Source: Conoideocrella luteorostrata (lineage: Eukaryota > Ascomycota > Sordariomycetes > Hypocreales > Clavicipitaceae). From it: a stretch of DNA of 64,000 nucleotides. Below, in pieces: positions 47,585 through 59,612 of this stretch; position 1 is the first letter of the stretch, and each line of letters begins with the position of its first letter. The stretch lies in contig JASWJB010000003.1 of the NCBI GenBank assembly GCA_032433595.1, forward strand, positions 248,001 through 312,000. Direction: 5' to 3'. The notes under the pieces were generated by a model. The model was not told the DNA's origin. It searched no databases and saw only the letters and a list, made by a program, of their open reading frames with translations. The translations under genes were made by a program, and so were the position numbers.

Positions 47585-50246
47585 ATGACAACCGAAGCCG
47601 AGCAACGCAAGATCAGAGGTAGAAGGACTGCTAATGCGTAAGATTTCCTGAAGCACCCCGCGTTCTCCGCCTATCCAGAGTCCCACACAGAGTCTTCTTT
47701 ACAGCAGTGACTGACATACCTTAATAGCTGTGTGGCGTGTCGGCAAAGTAAAACAAAATGTTCTGGCGTGTATCCATGCCTAAATTGCACACGTCGCTCG
47801 CTCCCTTGCCAATTTAATAGAGAGACGCACAAGGTCACGGTCTCTGGGAAATACCTGGAAGACCTACGACGACGGGCAGCCGCCCAAGAGCAACCGTCTT
47901 CTAATTCGAAATTTACATCGCTTCCACAACTCCAGAGTCGAGACTCGCCGTCAGTGCAAAATGCCTCATCTCCAGACTTCAGCATGTCCGATGACTTGCC
48001 TTGTTCCCCCGCCAAGTCTTTGCTTGCCGATCAAGGTATAGAAGCTACACAACATATTTCAGAAGGCCCTTCTTCAGCCAGCCCCTATCGGTTTCAGACT
48101 ACGACAACTCTGGTCTCCCCAACACGTACGGCACCTTCCGAAACAATTGTCATTTCTGATGACTCTGTTGCAACTCCAACCTTGCAAAACCAACCACTGT
48201 TCAGCTTGCGCGCAAACCCTTCCGCAACACTGTCAAAAACTATAGATAACATGTATGAGAACAGACGCAAATGGGGTGAGTGATATAGTCAAAATCCGAC
48301 GTACGGGCCAATGACTAAGATTTTCTAATAGTATGGCTATCTCCATCGACTTGGTCTTTTACAATTCGGATCATGTTGACGCTGGGAGAAAAGCTACGGC
48401 CATCGGACCCATTACCTCCCCGGAATCTTCTCCATTCAAATGTATATTCCTTGCAGTGGCGCACGTCATTGACCACTAAGGTCGACGTATCTGGGCTTCC
48501 ATCCCTAAGTCACGCGCTGTTCCTTCTCAACGCCGCGAGTTTTCATCTTGGTGAAACATACCAGCTATTTGATGACCAGGAACTTGGCAATCAAATTCGA
48601 AGCTTTTACGCAAATAGCACGAACAATGTCGATGAGCATCGGCTTTGGTTCATCAAATTTCTGCTTATCTTGGCTTTTGGGGCAGCGTTCCAAGCGGCTC
48701 CAAACGATAACAAAGAACCACCAGGATACAAATTCTTCTCCAGAGCCATGGCGCTGATGCCTGACTTAGGTCATATGTGGAAAGAAAGTCTCCTCGGTGT
48801 GGAAATATTGGCCATGGCTGGCCTGTATTTATTCTCAGTTGATGAGAGAGAATCAGCACATCTCTATGTATGATGCTTCACAGACGTCTGTGCTAAATCG
48901 CATGTTACTAACTGCTGTCGCCTAATCAAAGCTAGTCAACGCAATACGAATAGCACAGATGGAAGGTCTTCACACGCAGCTTCCAGAAAAGGAACTCGGC
49001 ACCGAGACTGTCGCTTACTGTCGTGACCTGTGGTGGACTTTATACATCATGGACCGACACTTTTCATCATCTGTTGGAGTGCCAATGGCGGTGCATGACG
49101 ACGACATCACCACGCCAGTCGTATCATCTGAGCCAGATTCTGTTGCTCAAAATGTGCGAAGCCTCCAAGTGAATCTTTCCCATCTATTATCAATGATTTT
49201 GCGCAGTAAGTCACTTATTGTTGACAACTCCCTGAATGTTGTGGGCTCATTGAAACTGTGCAGCAGTGTATAAGCCTACAAAAACGCCTATGGGAATGTT
49301 TTTGGAGCAAACCAAATCAATCATACAAACACTGGCACATCATGCCCGAGACATTGAACGAATTGTCAGGCATAACTTCGAAAATTCACCAGGGGCAGTG
49401 CCTCGCGAATTACATTACTTAACCATGTTGTACCATCAAGTTAGTCAATTTACTTGTCGTAATAAATCTGGCGTGAAACTCGTACCGACGGCTGTCATAT
49501 AGTGCGTAATTGTCACCACTCGACCGCCCTTATTCTCAGTTCTTAAACAGCGGCTGGAAACTCTCGGTCATCCAGACCACGAGCAGTGCGACATTTTTTT
49601 GTGTCAGACGAAAACAATCATCTCTACTGGTATCAAATCTGCAGCCAAGACGCTTCAGACTCTAGCCAAAGAATACAGCATGCTCGGTAGGTCAATATTT
49701 TTCATCTACGAAGCTAAGACAATAGATCTGATATAAATTAAAGAGGTTTTCTTGCCATACGACGTGGAGTTCACCTTCGGATCAGCTTTACAGCTTACCG
49801 TGGCCAGTGCCGTCTTTCCGAATGTGGTCGACTATAAATGGTTTCGACAATCAGCCCAGACAACATTAAATAAGCTTGTTGATAGGGGTAGTCGTTTAGC
49901 AGCAACGCGAGCAGCTGAGCTGCAATTTCTAGAAGAGCTGTGTGACGAGCTTGCCTTGCAGGGCAGAAGGCAAGGCCACCGAAACTTAACCCTTTCTCGA
50001 TCAAGCATGATAAGTCCCGATCCGGCGACATTGTCAAATGGAGTCGATGATAACATGATTGAACATGGATACAACTCCATAGTTTCGGATAATGATCTTC
50101 ATGCATCAGACATAGATTTGCCTGGGAGCACCGACCAAGATTCCCTGGATAGCATTGGTATCTCGGCAGAGGATTTCTTCTCAATCATGCAGCTAATACC
50201 TAATGTAGATATGTCCACTGAAAGTTTTCTAAATCTCGAACTATAG
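47585..50246 (+). CDS. Zn(II)2Cys6 transcription factor with fungal-specific regulatory domain
   Basis: Seven exons encode about 757 residues: 47585-47637, 47728-48275, 48332-48867, 48932-49205, 49264-49439, 49503-49686 and 49744-50246. Introns are 56-90 nt and every join keeps frame. The zinc knot begins right after intron 1: CVAC-RQSKTK-C-SGVYP-C-LN-C-TRRSLP-C (CX2CX6CX5CX2CX6C, about residues 19-44). It is followed by a linker and a Ser/Thr-rich region. The middle part shows the fungal_trans domain marks AIRIAQMEGLHTQLP, ETVAYCRDLWWTLYIMDRHFSSSVGVP and DDDITTPV. The gene appears fully intact while the oxygenase and aminotransferase on either side are broken, so it looks like a surviving pathway regulator. 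Confidence 0.9.
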
Positions 50247-52059
50247 CTAGTTGGGAAAAGTACCAAATTTCACCAGACGGTAATTTCGCACTCATCCGTC
50301 GCGCGCGATGACTTGTAAATCCCGGTCCAGCTTTGCATCTTCCTTGGCTGACAATCGCTGTACGCCCTCTTGTTTTATGAACCTTCGAGCATATAAGGGT
50401 AGCAAATTGCACAGGGAATTTTTAAAAGAACAACAACGGTTGAAAATTCACTCATTTCTTGATGAATCTAACGATGATCGGTTGAAGATCCATGTCCATG
50501 ATCTTTAGAGCCAACGACCTGCTTTATAGTGCGTTTTCAGCCACCTTTGAGGGCTTCCAAACCCCTGACGTTCTTCAGACGGATAGACTCGGCGGTTTCT
50601 GCCCAAAATCAGCCACCTACAGCGCCTGGAATCAATTTACACTAACTGCCCTCTATCCAAAACCACTGTTGTTCGTTGGTGGTGAAAACGGCTATGCAAC
50701 AGTCGTGGGGGATTTAAAAGGGTGATGCGGCAAATATTACCGACCCAAATATCCAGCATTTTAGAAGGTATATTAAGCTGCGAACTCGTAGTGGAAATCT
50801 TCTTATAATGGATGGGCACGAGAGTCGTAGCTCAGTGGAGGAATTTGAAAGGCTAATAAGAGCGCGTATGACACACTTCACGAGGTCGGACTTCATATCC
50901 ACGTTTGTACTGCATTTGAGACCGAAGCGACAGGAAAGTTTATGCGGGGGCTTTTAGATGTGCAAGAAAAATTCCACTGAATCTAGAAATTGTTATATCG
51001 CAGTCCAATATTAGACCCCATCTCCCATCAACGGCGGCCATTTAAAGCCGAAGCCCCTAAACCACCCAACAAAGGCAACTTTGTAGGGAATCATATTAAG
51101 AGGCAATCATGCAAGCTCCAAGGAATGTGGTGATTGGGCGATTTTAGCTGTCGTATATCGGATCGCGGAGAGTTAATGTGGAATTGTGCATGAGGTAGCG
51201 CTGTTAATGGACAAGGTAAATACCCTTTAGGCGGCAAATATGATCTGAAATAAGGGTCATAGAGCCGGAAAAAAAAAAGCCTTTTCAATTGAGGTAACAC
51301 AATCATTACCAAGGGATAACATATCTAAGACTAGAAAGATGTGGAAGAGGTACTAATGCGAAGAAATTGCTAGCCTGGAAGGCGGAATCCGAGAGACAAG
51401 GGGAAGGGTCAGCGATGTGATGTGTGCGGGCATAATGCGCTAACAAGTTAGATCGATTTGGAAACATCTAATGAAGAGGATAGCGGTGAGTTTTGGCTCA
51501 TTTCTAATGTTGTGATTAATCTTTGGAAAATTTTCTCAATGACGATCACGCAGAGAGCTATCATAATTCCTTGCGAGTGGGCCCTAGTAATCGGCGCTTG
51601 CTTTCCGAGCGTGGGATTCCCGTCGTCGTTCGCAATGTTGATCCGCCCGTCAGCTGTAACCTTGAACAGTGCGACAGCTTGCGAAGCTCCGGAGGATTCC
51701 GAATCTCTGGCTGCCGGCTGGCTCCTGTGGTTGCCGTCTGCTCCCTTGCTTTGTCGTTACGTGGGCTATTCGAGGCCCTCACTCAACCACGAATCGTCTA
51801 AATAGGCTGTAGCAACTGAGGCAGCTGTAGCTGGGAATGTGGGGAACACCACACGGTGTTGCGTCATGCGCTTTCAGAAGCAGATTGGCGCGCAAGGTAT
51901 GGGGCTCTATTTTTTATTTTTATTTTTATTTTTGGAAAGTGTGCACGTAGTCCCGCTGCGCCCTCTGATAACACTACTAATCACCACTGTATAAATCTCG
52001 ACCGGGCCTGCAGGAACTCCGTTTGAGTAGCAACGTTCGGACAACAGTACCTATCGAAA
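50247..52059. other. 1.8-kb intergenic region
   Basis: No supported gene. An AT simple repeat (TTTTTA-type units) lies at 51909-51933. The promoter of the aminotransferase relic should be in the last few hundred bases. Confidence 0.5.
51909..51933. repeat. T-rich hexanucleotide microsatellite
   Basis: About four ATTTTT units in tandem, roughly 125 bp upstream of the aminotransferase start. Confidence 0.7.
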
Positions 52060-53785
52060 ATGGCATCAAATGAGGAAACGACTGCTGCCGTGACCAACAC
52101 AGCTGGAGAGTATGGTTTGTCCAGTAGAGGCATCACCGGCATGACATATCGCGACTTCTGGAGTCGAAGAGAACAGACCATGGCTGATCCATGGTCCCCT
52201 ACCAATCCCAGTAACACGTAAGGTCGTCCTTCTATTCCTCTTCCACCTCCTGAGCTGTTTAGAAAATCATTAGTAATAGAACTATTCAATTCCAGTGTCA
52301 TTTTGAGTCTTGCGGAAAACAGCTTAATGCACAAAGATATCGGAGAGTACCTCAAGAACAAGATCCAAGTACTTCCTTTAAATCACTTGACCTACTCTAC
52401 AGGACCACGTGGCTCACGGCGGCTTAGACAGGCTGCTGCAAGCTACTGGACTAGCGAATTCAACTCACAAGTTGGTATAACAGCCGATAATATATTTATT
52501 ACGCCAGGAGTCGCCAGTGCGCTCGACTCGCTTGCTTGGAGCTTTTGCAACGATGGCGATGTTATTATGGCGCCGCTTCCGTTGTACAATGGTTTCATTT
52601 TTGATACTATGAATCGAAGCAATGCGCATATTATCGGCGTTCGATATCAGCATTTGGACGGCTATGGCGGGATTGATGATCTATTCTCCCCGTCCCTTAA
52701 TGAGATCGCATTGGAAGCCGCGATTTGAAGGTGCGAAGAGTAAAGGGTTTCGTGTTCGTGCCCTTCTAATCTCAAAGTGAGCACTAAACTATGGCAAGGT
52801 ATTGTTTGCTATATATGCTTATGATGTTCTAGCCCGCACAACCCCCTTGGAAGGTGCTATGTATGTCGAACGTCATCTTTCTCTGCCTCTTCCATTGATA
52901 ACTGAGCCGACTTCCTCTAGCCGCGTGAAACTTTGAGAACGTTTGCCGCTTTCGCCGGTAGACATCGGCTTCACCTAATATCCGACGAGATTAATGCCAA
53001 ATCCGTGTTCTGCAACGCTTGCGCCAAATTACCTAGTTTCACGTCCTTTGTGGCGCTCAATCTTGATGGTCTCATTGATCGGTGCTTTGTGCATATTGTC
53101 TATGGAGCCAGTAAAGACTTTTGCGCGAATGGTTTGCGGTTGGGCTTCATTTACACACAGAATTAAGGCTTTCTCAAAGCTCTGTCTAGTATAAGGTCTG
53201 CCTTTATCCCGCATTCTACGGCTTTGCGAAGTATTTAATCATTAATGTAACTTTTAGCATGTTTTCTTGGTCGCCGCATGTTCTCCAAGACGTGTGGGCA
53301 GCCATGTTCGAGGATACAACATGGCTTGAGCCATTTCATCGGCAGAAAACAGAGTTAATGGCGGACAGTTATAGCCTCATGACATCTTTCCTGCGTACGA
53401 GCGAAATTCCCTACATCGAAAGGTAAAGCAGAATACCGATTCCCATAGGTTTTTTTTTTTTTGATGAAAAACTAATCTTGATAGGAATGCCGGACTGTTC
53501 ATTTGGATAGACTTGAGTAAGATTTTTCTTTCCAAAAGTAAGAGCAAAAACTTGGACGATCTATTAGTCACTGGCGCAAACGCCGAGTACTATAAGCAGC
53601 AAGAGATCAATCTCGTTGAGAAATGCGCGGAGAACAAGGTCATGATATCGGCAGGGCATGTCTACATGGCTGAATCTTATGGCTGGTTCCGGTTGACTTT
53701 TACTGTTGAACGTGACGCACTGGAGGAAGGGCTTCGAAGATTTGGAAGGTCGCTAAAAGCGTTTCGGGAAGACTCAGAGCAGTGA
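52060..53785 (+). pseudogene. ACC-synthase-like PLP aminotransferase, frameshifted and with a nonsense codon
   Basis: Six exons can be traced by splice sites and homology: 52060-52217, 52296-52776, 52833-52860, 52921-53195, 53258-53422 and 53485-53785. Family marks are SLAENS, YSTGPRGSRRLRQAAASYW, NPHNPLGRCY (on a 28-nt exon), HLISDEI, VYGASKDFCANGLRLGF with the PLP-binding Lys, and FSWSPHVLQDVWAAMF. This is the fold-type I group that includes 1-aminocyclopropane-1-carboxylate synthase. Three lesions are visible: one extra base near 52723 (frame lost, TGA follows), TAA at 53164-53166 within exon 4, and SDEIN where SDEIY is expected, which replaces the Tyr that contacts the PLP hydroxyl. The last exons remain open and look conserved. 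It is very likely inactive. Confidence 0.85.
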
Positions 53786-54377
53786 TCCGTAATGTTTCTC
53801 CCTTTGTTCAACGAGTGATCAGAAGGCATCTCACGCAACATGATGGCCAGAAAGTGTGGGTTAAATATTAATGAGTATTACTATTTGTACAGATAAAAAT
53901 CTCTATTTGAACAGATATGTGTCTCACCTTTGACTCACCTACCCCCACCCTGGTCACCATAAATTTCTGCAAGGAATGTTGCTTAGTGCTGGCGCAAAGT
54001 TGCAAATTATTCACGTTGCTTAAACTAACCGCTGCAGAATATAGGGATATCCACGGTGACACACCACGACACTCTGCGGAATATCCTTCGGAAATTCACC
54101 GAGGCCTCGCATTAGCTAGAATCGTACGATAGTGGAAGTAGGTGGCAGGATCCCGCGGAACGTAGGCCTAGGGCCACTAAAACACGAGTCAATGTTCTGG
54201 TTGCTGAAGGACTATATAGGAGGATTACAGTGCTCTTCAGAAGAGGGAGCATCGGAAGAATCATCGTCAGAAGTCATCACTTTCAAGGCTCTTCAATCCA
54301 ATTCATTCGTATTCAAGTCTACCTATTCCTGCCGATTACCACTGTTGCAAATTGCTCCTTTACACCTGTGTAAAGGC

Positions 54378-54870
54378 ACATGACGCAACAAAATCTCGCA
54401 AGACGTACAGGTTGCAAGGAGCTCGTTGAAAGGTTTAATTCTCGGAAGATGTAGAGGCTGCAAGAAGCATCGGATATCGTAGGTCATTAATCTGACAGCC
54501 TGCTGAAAGGCTTAAATTTCGGAAGATGTACAGGCATGAGGTACCGCAGGTCGATCTGGCGAAGATGTTGAATCGACTTAAATCTCCGATGACGTACAGG
54601 CGCTATCGAAGCATCAGACATCGTAGATTAATTTGACGAGCAGATTGAAAAAGGCTTAAATCTCGGAACATGTACGGGCGTGCAAGAAGCAACAAATATC
54701 GCAAGGGGGTCGTCGAAACGGTTCAAATGTCGGAAGACGTACAGGCGCTGCAGAAAGCATTAGGTCGCAGGGTCAATCTAACGAGCTCGTTGAAAAGTTT
54801 AAATGTCGGACGACGTACAGGCGCTCAAGAAGCATCGGATCCATCAGATATCGTGAAGCAATCTGACCAA
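54378..54870. repeat. Degenerate tandem array, ~7 units of 66-77 bp
   Basis: The recurring block is TTAAATCTCGGAAGATGTAC followed by AGGCG, AAGAAGCATC, GATATCGTAG and a GAGCTCGTTGAAAGG-like end. The GTACAGG landmark recurs near 54406, 54450, 54527, 54593, 54670, 54738 and 54813. Divergence between units is high. One frame of the last units reads SEDVQALQKAL-like peptides, so the array may descend from coding repeats. Confidence 0.75.
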
Positions 54871-55009
54871 GACGATTTCTTTGATGATGGGATTGTCGGC
54901 CGCGATCTCATTCAACCTGGAGAACGGTCAGGAAGACTGTTACAATAGGAGCGGTCGGGAGAGGGGAAAAGCCAGCACTCGGGGGAAAGAAAAGTTAGCT
55001 GATAATTAT

Positions 55010-55180
55010 GATACCGCCGCCGCCGCCGATGATGATGCTGCTACTGCTGATGATAATGGCCACAGGTCAGGATTCCGGTCAGGATTATGGTTACGATAGT
55101 AGGATCGGGAGGGGGAAAAGTCAGCTACTGATGATGATGATAATGCCGCTGCTGATGATGATGATGCTGCTGCCCACTCA
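55010..55180. repeat. Trinucleotide-rich duplicated block
   Basis: GCC, GAT and GCT triplet runs occur in two related blocks (about 55012-55060 and 55123-55175). Each follows a GGAGAGGGGAAAAG-like sequence and a TCAGCTA/GTTAGCTGAT stretch. This suggests a duplication of about 120-170 bp carrying the triplets. Confidence 0.6.
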
Positions 55181-56074
55181 AGAATAGCCATTCCAACGAG
55201 GCAGATGTTAGATCTGGGTCAGCGCCCAAGGTGCCAAAAAGCAGGGTTTGGTCCGGACCAGGATACGGGGCTAGTATCGCAAGGCTAACACATCAACACA
55301 GCATAATAACCAGCGCACCAGATACAGAGAAAACTAGTGCATAAGATGCAGAAAAACATAGCACATAAAGTTTTTCAGGAAGCAGGGCCTAAAGCGTCAC
55401 ACCCGGCGCGTAATCTTCAAAAAACTTGCCTAGTCAGGAATCCAGCGACTGGCTTATAAGCGTAACAACACAACAATCCACATAACATAGCATACAGCAT
55501 CAGCTTGGAGCGCATCTTAATCACAATTGCTATTATATACCGCATACCAAATTAAGAATACAAAGCTAGGAACAGCTTCCTTGCTGCCCGCACCGTCTGG
55601 ATAGCCTTTTTTTCGAAACAATCGCAGAAGCTGTGATTCCTGATGTTCTTCGTCAAAGAGCTTCTGCCTGCCTCCTAGTAGACAAGAAACAAGAGAGAGT
55701 TTCTTCTTTCTATATACAGAATAAGCAAGTACCTCCGTATTGTCCAGTGGAAGCGTAAATTTAATCGCGGTCGCGGGAGTACACATCGCGCGGTTATCCT
55801 TGCCTTAGGATATGAAGATAGCGAAAGCAGGATATTCCTGGTCTGGTATGGAAAGCACATACCTCATGTTGAACATTAAATGAACCAAAGAGATATTGTA
55901 AGCCTGTTATGTCTGTGGGCAATTAATCATTGTTGGTAGTTGCCATTGTCAATGACGATGAATAGACACTAGCCCCTATTATTCTTGTTTGGGAAATGCT
56001 TTAGAATAGGAGCAATTACGCTACGGGAAACATCTGTAATAATTTGGAAGAGATTTCGTGCCTATAAGTCATAT

Positions 56075-56092
56075 AATATATATATATAAAGC
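56075..56092 (+). promoter_or_regulatory. TATA-rich element
   Basis: An ATATATATATATAAAG-type run lies about 70-80 nt upstream of the ATG at 56157, supporting that ATG as a real start. Confidence 0.45.
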
Positions 56093-56156
56093 CTATTCAG
56101 TGGTTTACTTCCATCCTGTCCTACGCTCATTACATATTCGTCCAACTCTTTCCTCC

Positions 56157-56881
56157 ATGGCGACCTTCACTATTGGATTGTTGCTTCTGTCCTTTCTAGC
56201 CATCCGTGTAAGTCTTAAAGTTCTACAGTAATACTATCGTATCTACACCTAACGATTTATCTTGAAGTCTCAAGCAGCCCTGGATGCTCTCATTCCAGGT
56301 TGCGAGGTCGCCCGAAGTGCATTGGAACATTAAAGTTCATCGAAATCGGCCCCACCAGAACTTCGCCGGAACCGCTAACAAAGTCGGCTCCGAAGTCGCA
56401 AGGATCGACCCTTGCAGATTGGAGTGGGACACGTCTGGCACGTCTAACAAAGGCATCCTCGCCCCTAGACCAGAGGGTAGTCACACAATATGTGGCCGCG
56501 GCCCCTACGGCTGGGGATGTACGAAAGCATGCTGGGTTTATGGGAACATCCGGTATCTACGAGGAGTGGAAGGCGTACATTGGAGCGACCCAGCCCCTGG
56601 AATGTGTGGCAGAGTTTCTTGTCAAGAAACGGTGGTGCAACGACGTGCGTATCCTGTTTATCCTTGTCCAAAAAGGGTTTCGCAAGGGCAGCCAACCCCG
56701 TGGCTATGTGCAGAATGATCGCTTTTTTGAGCCCAGTAGTTTTGCTCAAATCGATGGTGCAGCTGGGCCGGTTTTGAAGGACTGTCTTGGTCCACAGCCA
56801 TCAACGGGCACCGCTGTAGGCCAGACATTCATGACGGGAGGTGGGAACATCGTTGTAAGATATGATAGCGCGGACTGCTAG
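56157..56881 (+). CDS. Small secreted protein candidate, frame uncertain
   Basis: Exon 1 (56157-56207) encodes a clean signal peptide, MATFTIGLLLLSFLAIR, followed by GTAAGT and a CTAAC branch site, so an intron to about 56267-56298 is likely. The continuation is ambiguous. One frame ends at TAG 56879-56881 and gives IYEEWKAYIGATQPLECVAE and a C-terminal GGNIVVRYDSADC; it needs the alternative donor GTGTAA or a shift near 56331. A second frame ends at 56718 and is Cys/Trp rich (GRGPYGWGCTKACWVYG) and fits the best donor. A third, joined at 56268, reads a plausible mature start (SQAALDALIPGCEVARSALEH) and then hits TAA. I favour the longest frame for its amino-acid balance. No family is recognised. 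It may be a gene with a small deletion. Confidence 0.4.
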
Positions 56882-58611
56882 TCACGATTCGCTGCTGCAT
56901 TACGTTCAGCTACACAATGTTTTACACAATGTTCTACACATTTGACAGCCACAGCACGGTATTGCTGTTCACAAAAGAGCACGCTGACGACTCCAAGTGG
57001 CGTCCGATACTGACTTGAGACCTTAGGCCTTAGACCTTAGACATTAGTCATCAGGTATCAACAGCACAGTCAAGGGACGGAGTCCAAGCGAGTCTCTCGC
57101 TTGGACCATAACTTGTACGGTCGGCTTTCGCGTCTTTCACCGAAACCTCAAATGCCATGAAGTGAAGCTCGGTCAAGCCATCAAGTGTGGAGAGACCCGA
57201 TTGTGTGGCCGTCCAGCTCAGCCTACGGCCAACCAGCGCCCATCAGCAACAGCACGGTATCTACCAAACACCATCCAAATGGCAAGCGCCGCGACTCGTG
57301 CTAAAACAAACGTTTCGCAGACTGACTGACTAGCTAGTTAGTTGAATAGTTACTAGTACCACATAGTCGCACATGCCACGGCCAGAAGCATGGCTCAGTG
57401 CCGCCGCTAAGGCATCCTCCAATGCCACCATCACATCACGCCTTGACTTGTGATAACGACGCGAGCCACATGTGCGGGCAACTCACGCAGCATTGACGGC
57501 GTGACGGGCGCGACTATAGTTATCATCCAAGTGTTTGCCTCAGTACTACGACCTTATGACGACAGCTTTTCATCTTCTCAAGCATCCCAATTAAAGATGT
57601 TGGAGCCTGTCGCAGGGCTTCAATGAAAAACATCACCTCCTCACAAGCATGACATGACAGCCGATTAATCGTTCTTCTCCTGCCTATCCCCCAATGGCCG
57701 ACTCGAACTCGGCGTGTTTTCATCCCATCAACCCCGCACTGGCAATAAACTTCGACATTGTGGGGTTCTGCTACAGCAGTTCGTCCTGTTAAAACCCCAA
57801 AGCTTATAGCTTCAGCCTAGCCCAATCCAGCTTCGAACCCGAAAACCCCATCAAAGCGTCGCGCTGCAAGGTACCTCAGGGCATCGCAAGGCACCGCAAG
57901 GCACCGTCGGCGTGCTGCCTTCTAGATCAGGCAAGCCATGTGGCATATCACGTCCCAGAGCTGCGCCAATCGGGGCGATCCGATCAGTTGGGCGAGTAGT
58001 TGGGCGACGTGAGGCTTGTGCCACAGGGTACCAGCATGTGCCTCGTGGCGGCTCAACTGCCCCAGGATCCGACCCTGGACGGCAAAGAGAGCCGGCGAGC
58101 ATGGCGTCGGGGAACAATTGTGATGCTGGAGAAGTGGCTCGGCTGGCGTTTCCGGCTCCGCAGTCATATGCGTACGCACAGGTGGGCTTTGACTGCGAGA
58201 AAGAAGGTGAACGCGACCGGGAGGCCGGCGAAGCGTGGCCATGGACCCCCGGGACCGAAGGGTCTGTGTTCGCGTGGAAGCCATCTAGAAAGTGGCAAGG
58301 GACTTGGCCCGCCGAGGTTCTATATCCCACCACCATCACAGGTCTGGTTCCCCAGTCCGAAGGCAACGGACCTGACTTTGGCATCCAATGCAGCAGCGCC
58401 GTGGCGTTACACGTTGCGTTCGAAACAATCGTTAGCCGTTTTTCTTCTGGCCCGTCTAGCCAGGAACATGATGAAGGGAATGGCGGCTGCGGCTCGAGTC
58501 GTCAAAGGTATAAAACAGACAATGTCTTCCCACGTTTTCCCCATGAAGCCACCATTGCAGCTTCTTTCCTAGTCAAAACCTACACTCGTCTCATTCACAC
58601 CTATCTGCACT
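56882..58611. other. 1.7-kb intergenic region, GC-rich right half
   Basis: No supported gene. Long overlapping frames on both strands at 57.85-58.6 kb come from GC-rich sequence without recognisable motifs. A TATAAAA at 58509-58515 serves the M43 gene. Confidence 0.5.
58509..58515 (+). promoter_or_regulatory. TATA box of the M43 protease gene
   Basis: A perfect TATAAAA lies about 100 nt upstream of the ATG at 58612. Confidence 0.55.
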
Positions 58612-59612
58612 ATGTCACTGAAGGCGATCATCCTGTCTGGCCTGGCGGCCAGTGCCATGGGCGCCACCGCGGGAGGACGACCTATGATGTTCGGCTGCGG
58701 GACCGGCCGACCAACAAAGGACTTCGTCAGAACGTCCAGGGAAATGCGCCTTCAAGAGGCCGATCTGACTGCCCGGGGACAAATAGCTCGTGCGGAGATC
58801 AATGTGAATACTTATGTCCACGTTGTTGCGCGGGATTACACTGTGGGTGGCGGCTACATCACTGTAAGTCATAGTCATCGAAGCCAGCCTCCCCTCCATA
58901 TGCGTTAGTTGGAAACTCGATTGACATTCCCGTGCAGGCCGATACCGTCAAGAAGCAAATCCAGGTTCTGAATGACAACTACGCCCCCAGCGGTATTTCG
59001 TTTTCCCACAAGAATACCACGTGGACCGTCAACCCCGTCTGGAGCAACGACACCGACGAGACAGCCATGAAGGAGGCCCTCCGGCAAGGCAAGTACAAAG
59101 ATCTCAATCTGTATTTCCTCAAGGACCTGGACGGCCCTCCCGGAACACTGGGGTACTGCCACTTCCCCTCGAGAGTCAACGTAAGCAGCACCGACTACAT
59201 GATTGACGGCTGCTCTCTGAACGTTGGCACCGTTCCTGGCGGGCCCATCAGCGGCTTCAACCTAGGCAGGACAGCCACACACGAAGTCGGCCACTGGTTT
59301 GGCCTTTTGCACACCTTTGACGGCGAGCAGTGCGGAGGCGTGGGTGACCATGTGGACGACACACCGGCGCAGGCCTCTGCCTCCCAGGGATGTCCTATCG
59401 GCCGGGATTCGTGCCCCGGACAGCCGGGCCTGGACCCCATCCATAACTTTATGGACTATAGCAGCGAGTAAGTTTCATCTGCATCTAGAGGCCGTTTTGT
59501 TGTTTGGCTCAGTCTTGCTGATTACTTGTGCAGCGCTTGCTACGAGCAGTTCACTGCCGGTCAGACCAACCGCATGAAGAGCTTGTGGAATGAGTACCGC
59601 GCCAATGTCTAA
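58612..59612 (+). CDS. Secreted pappalysin-like metalloprotease (M43)
   Basis: Three exons (58612-58863, 58938-59467, 59534-59612), with introns of 74 and 66 nt, encode about 286 residues. A signal peptide (MSLKAIILSGLAASAMGATAG) comes first. The extended zinc motif HEVGHWFGLLH lies at about residues 199-209 and the Met-turn is NFMDYSS. The last intron splits the conserved Met-turn region so that SSD joins ACYEQFTAGQ. Paired Cys (CHFPS, DGCSLNVG, CGGVGDHVDDTPAQ, GCPIGRDSCPG) match the fungal secreted M43B group. The size is normal for these stand-alone proteases. It probably degrades extracellular protein during growth on, or infection of, a host. Confidence 0.93.

Larger units (their letters stand above)
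53786..56156. other. Repeat-rich intergenic region
   Basis: No supported gene. It contains the degenerate tandem array at 54378-54870 and two related GATGATGCTGCT-type blocks at 55010-55180. A minus-strand 89-codon frame at 55517-55786 is unassigned. Confidence 0.5.

Noticed and set aside
57690..57710. Minus-strand GCCGAGTTCGAGTCGGC resembling a T-arm
   Set aside because: The stem closes on an A-T pair with the loop out of register, and no acceptor stem pairs across a tRNA-sized interval.
57851..58874. 320-codon plus-strand and 177-codon minus-strand frames upstream of and over the M43 start
   Set aside because: They conflict with the well-supported M43 gene and its TATA box, and have a composition typical of chance frames in GC-rich DNA.
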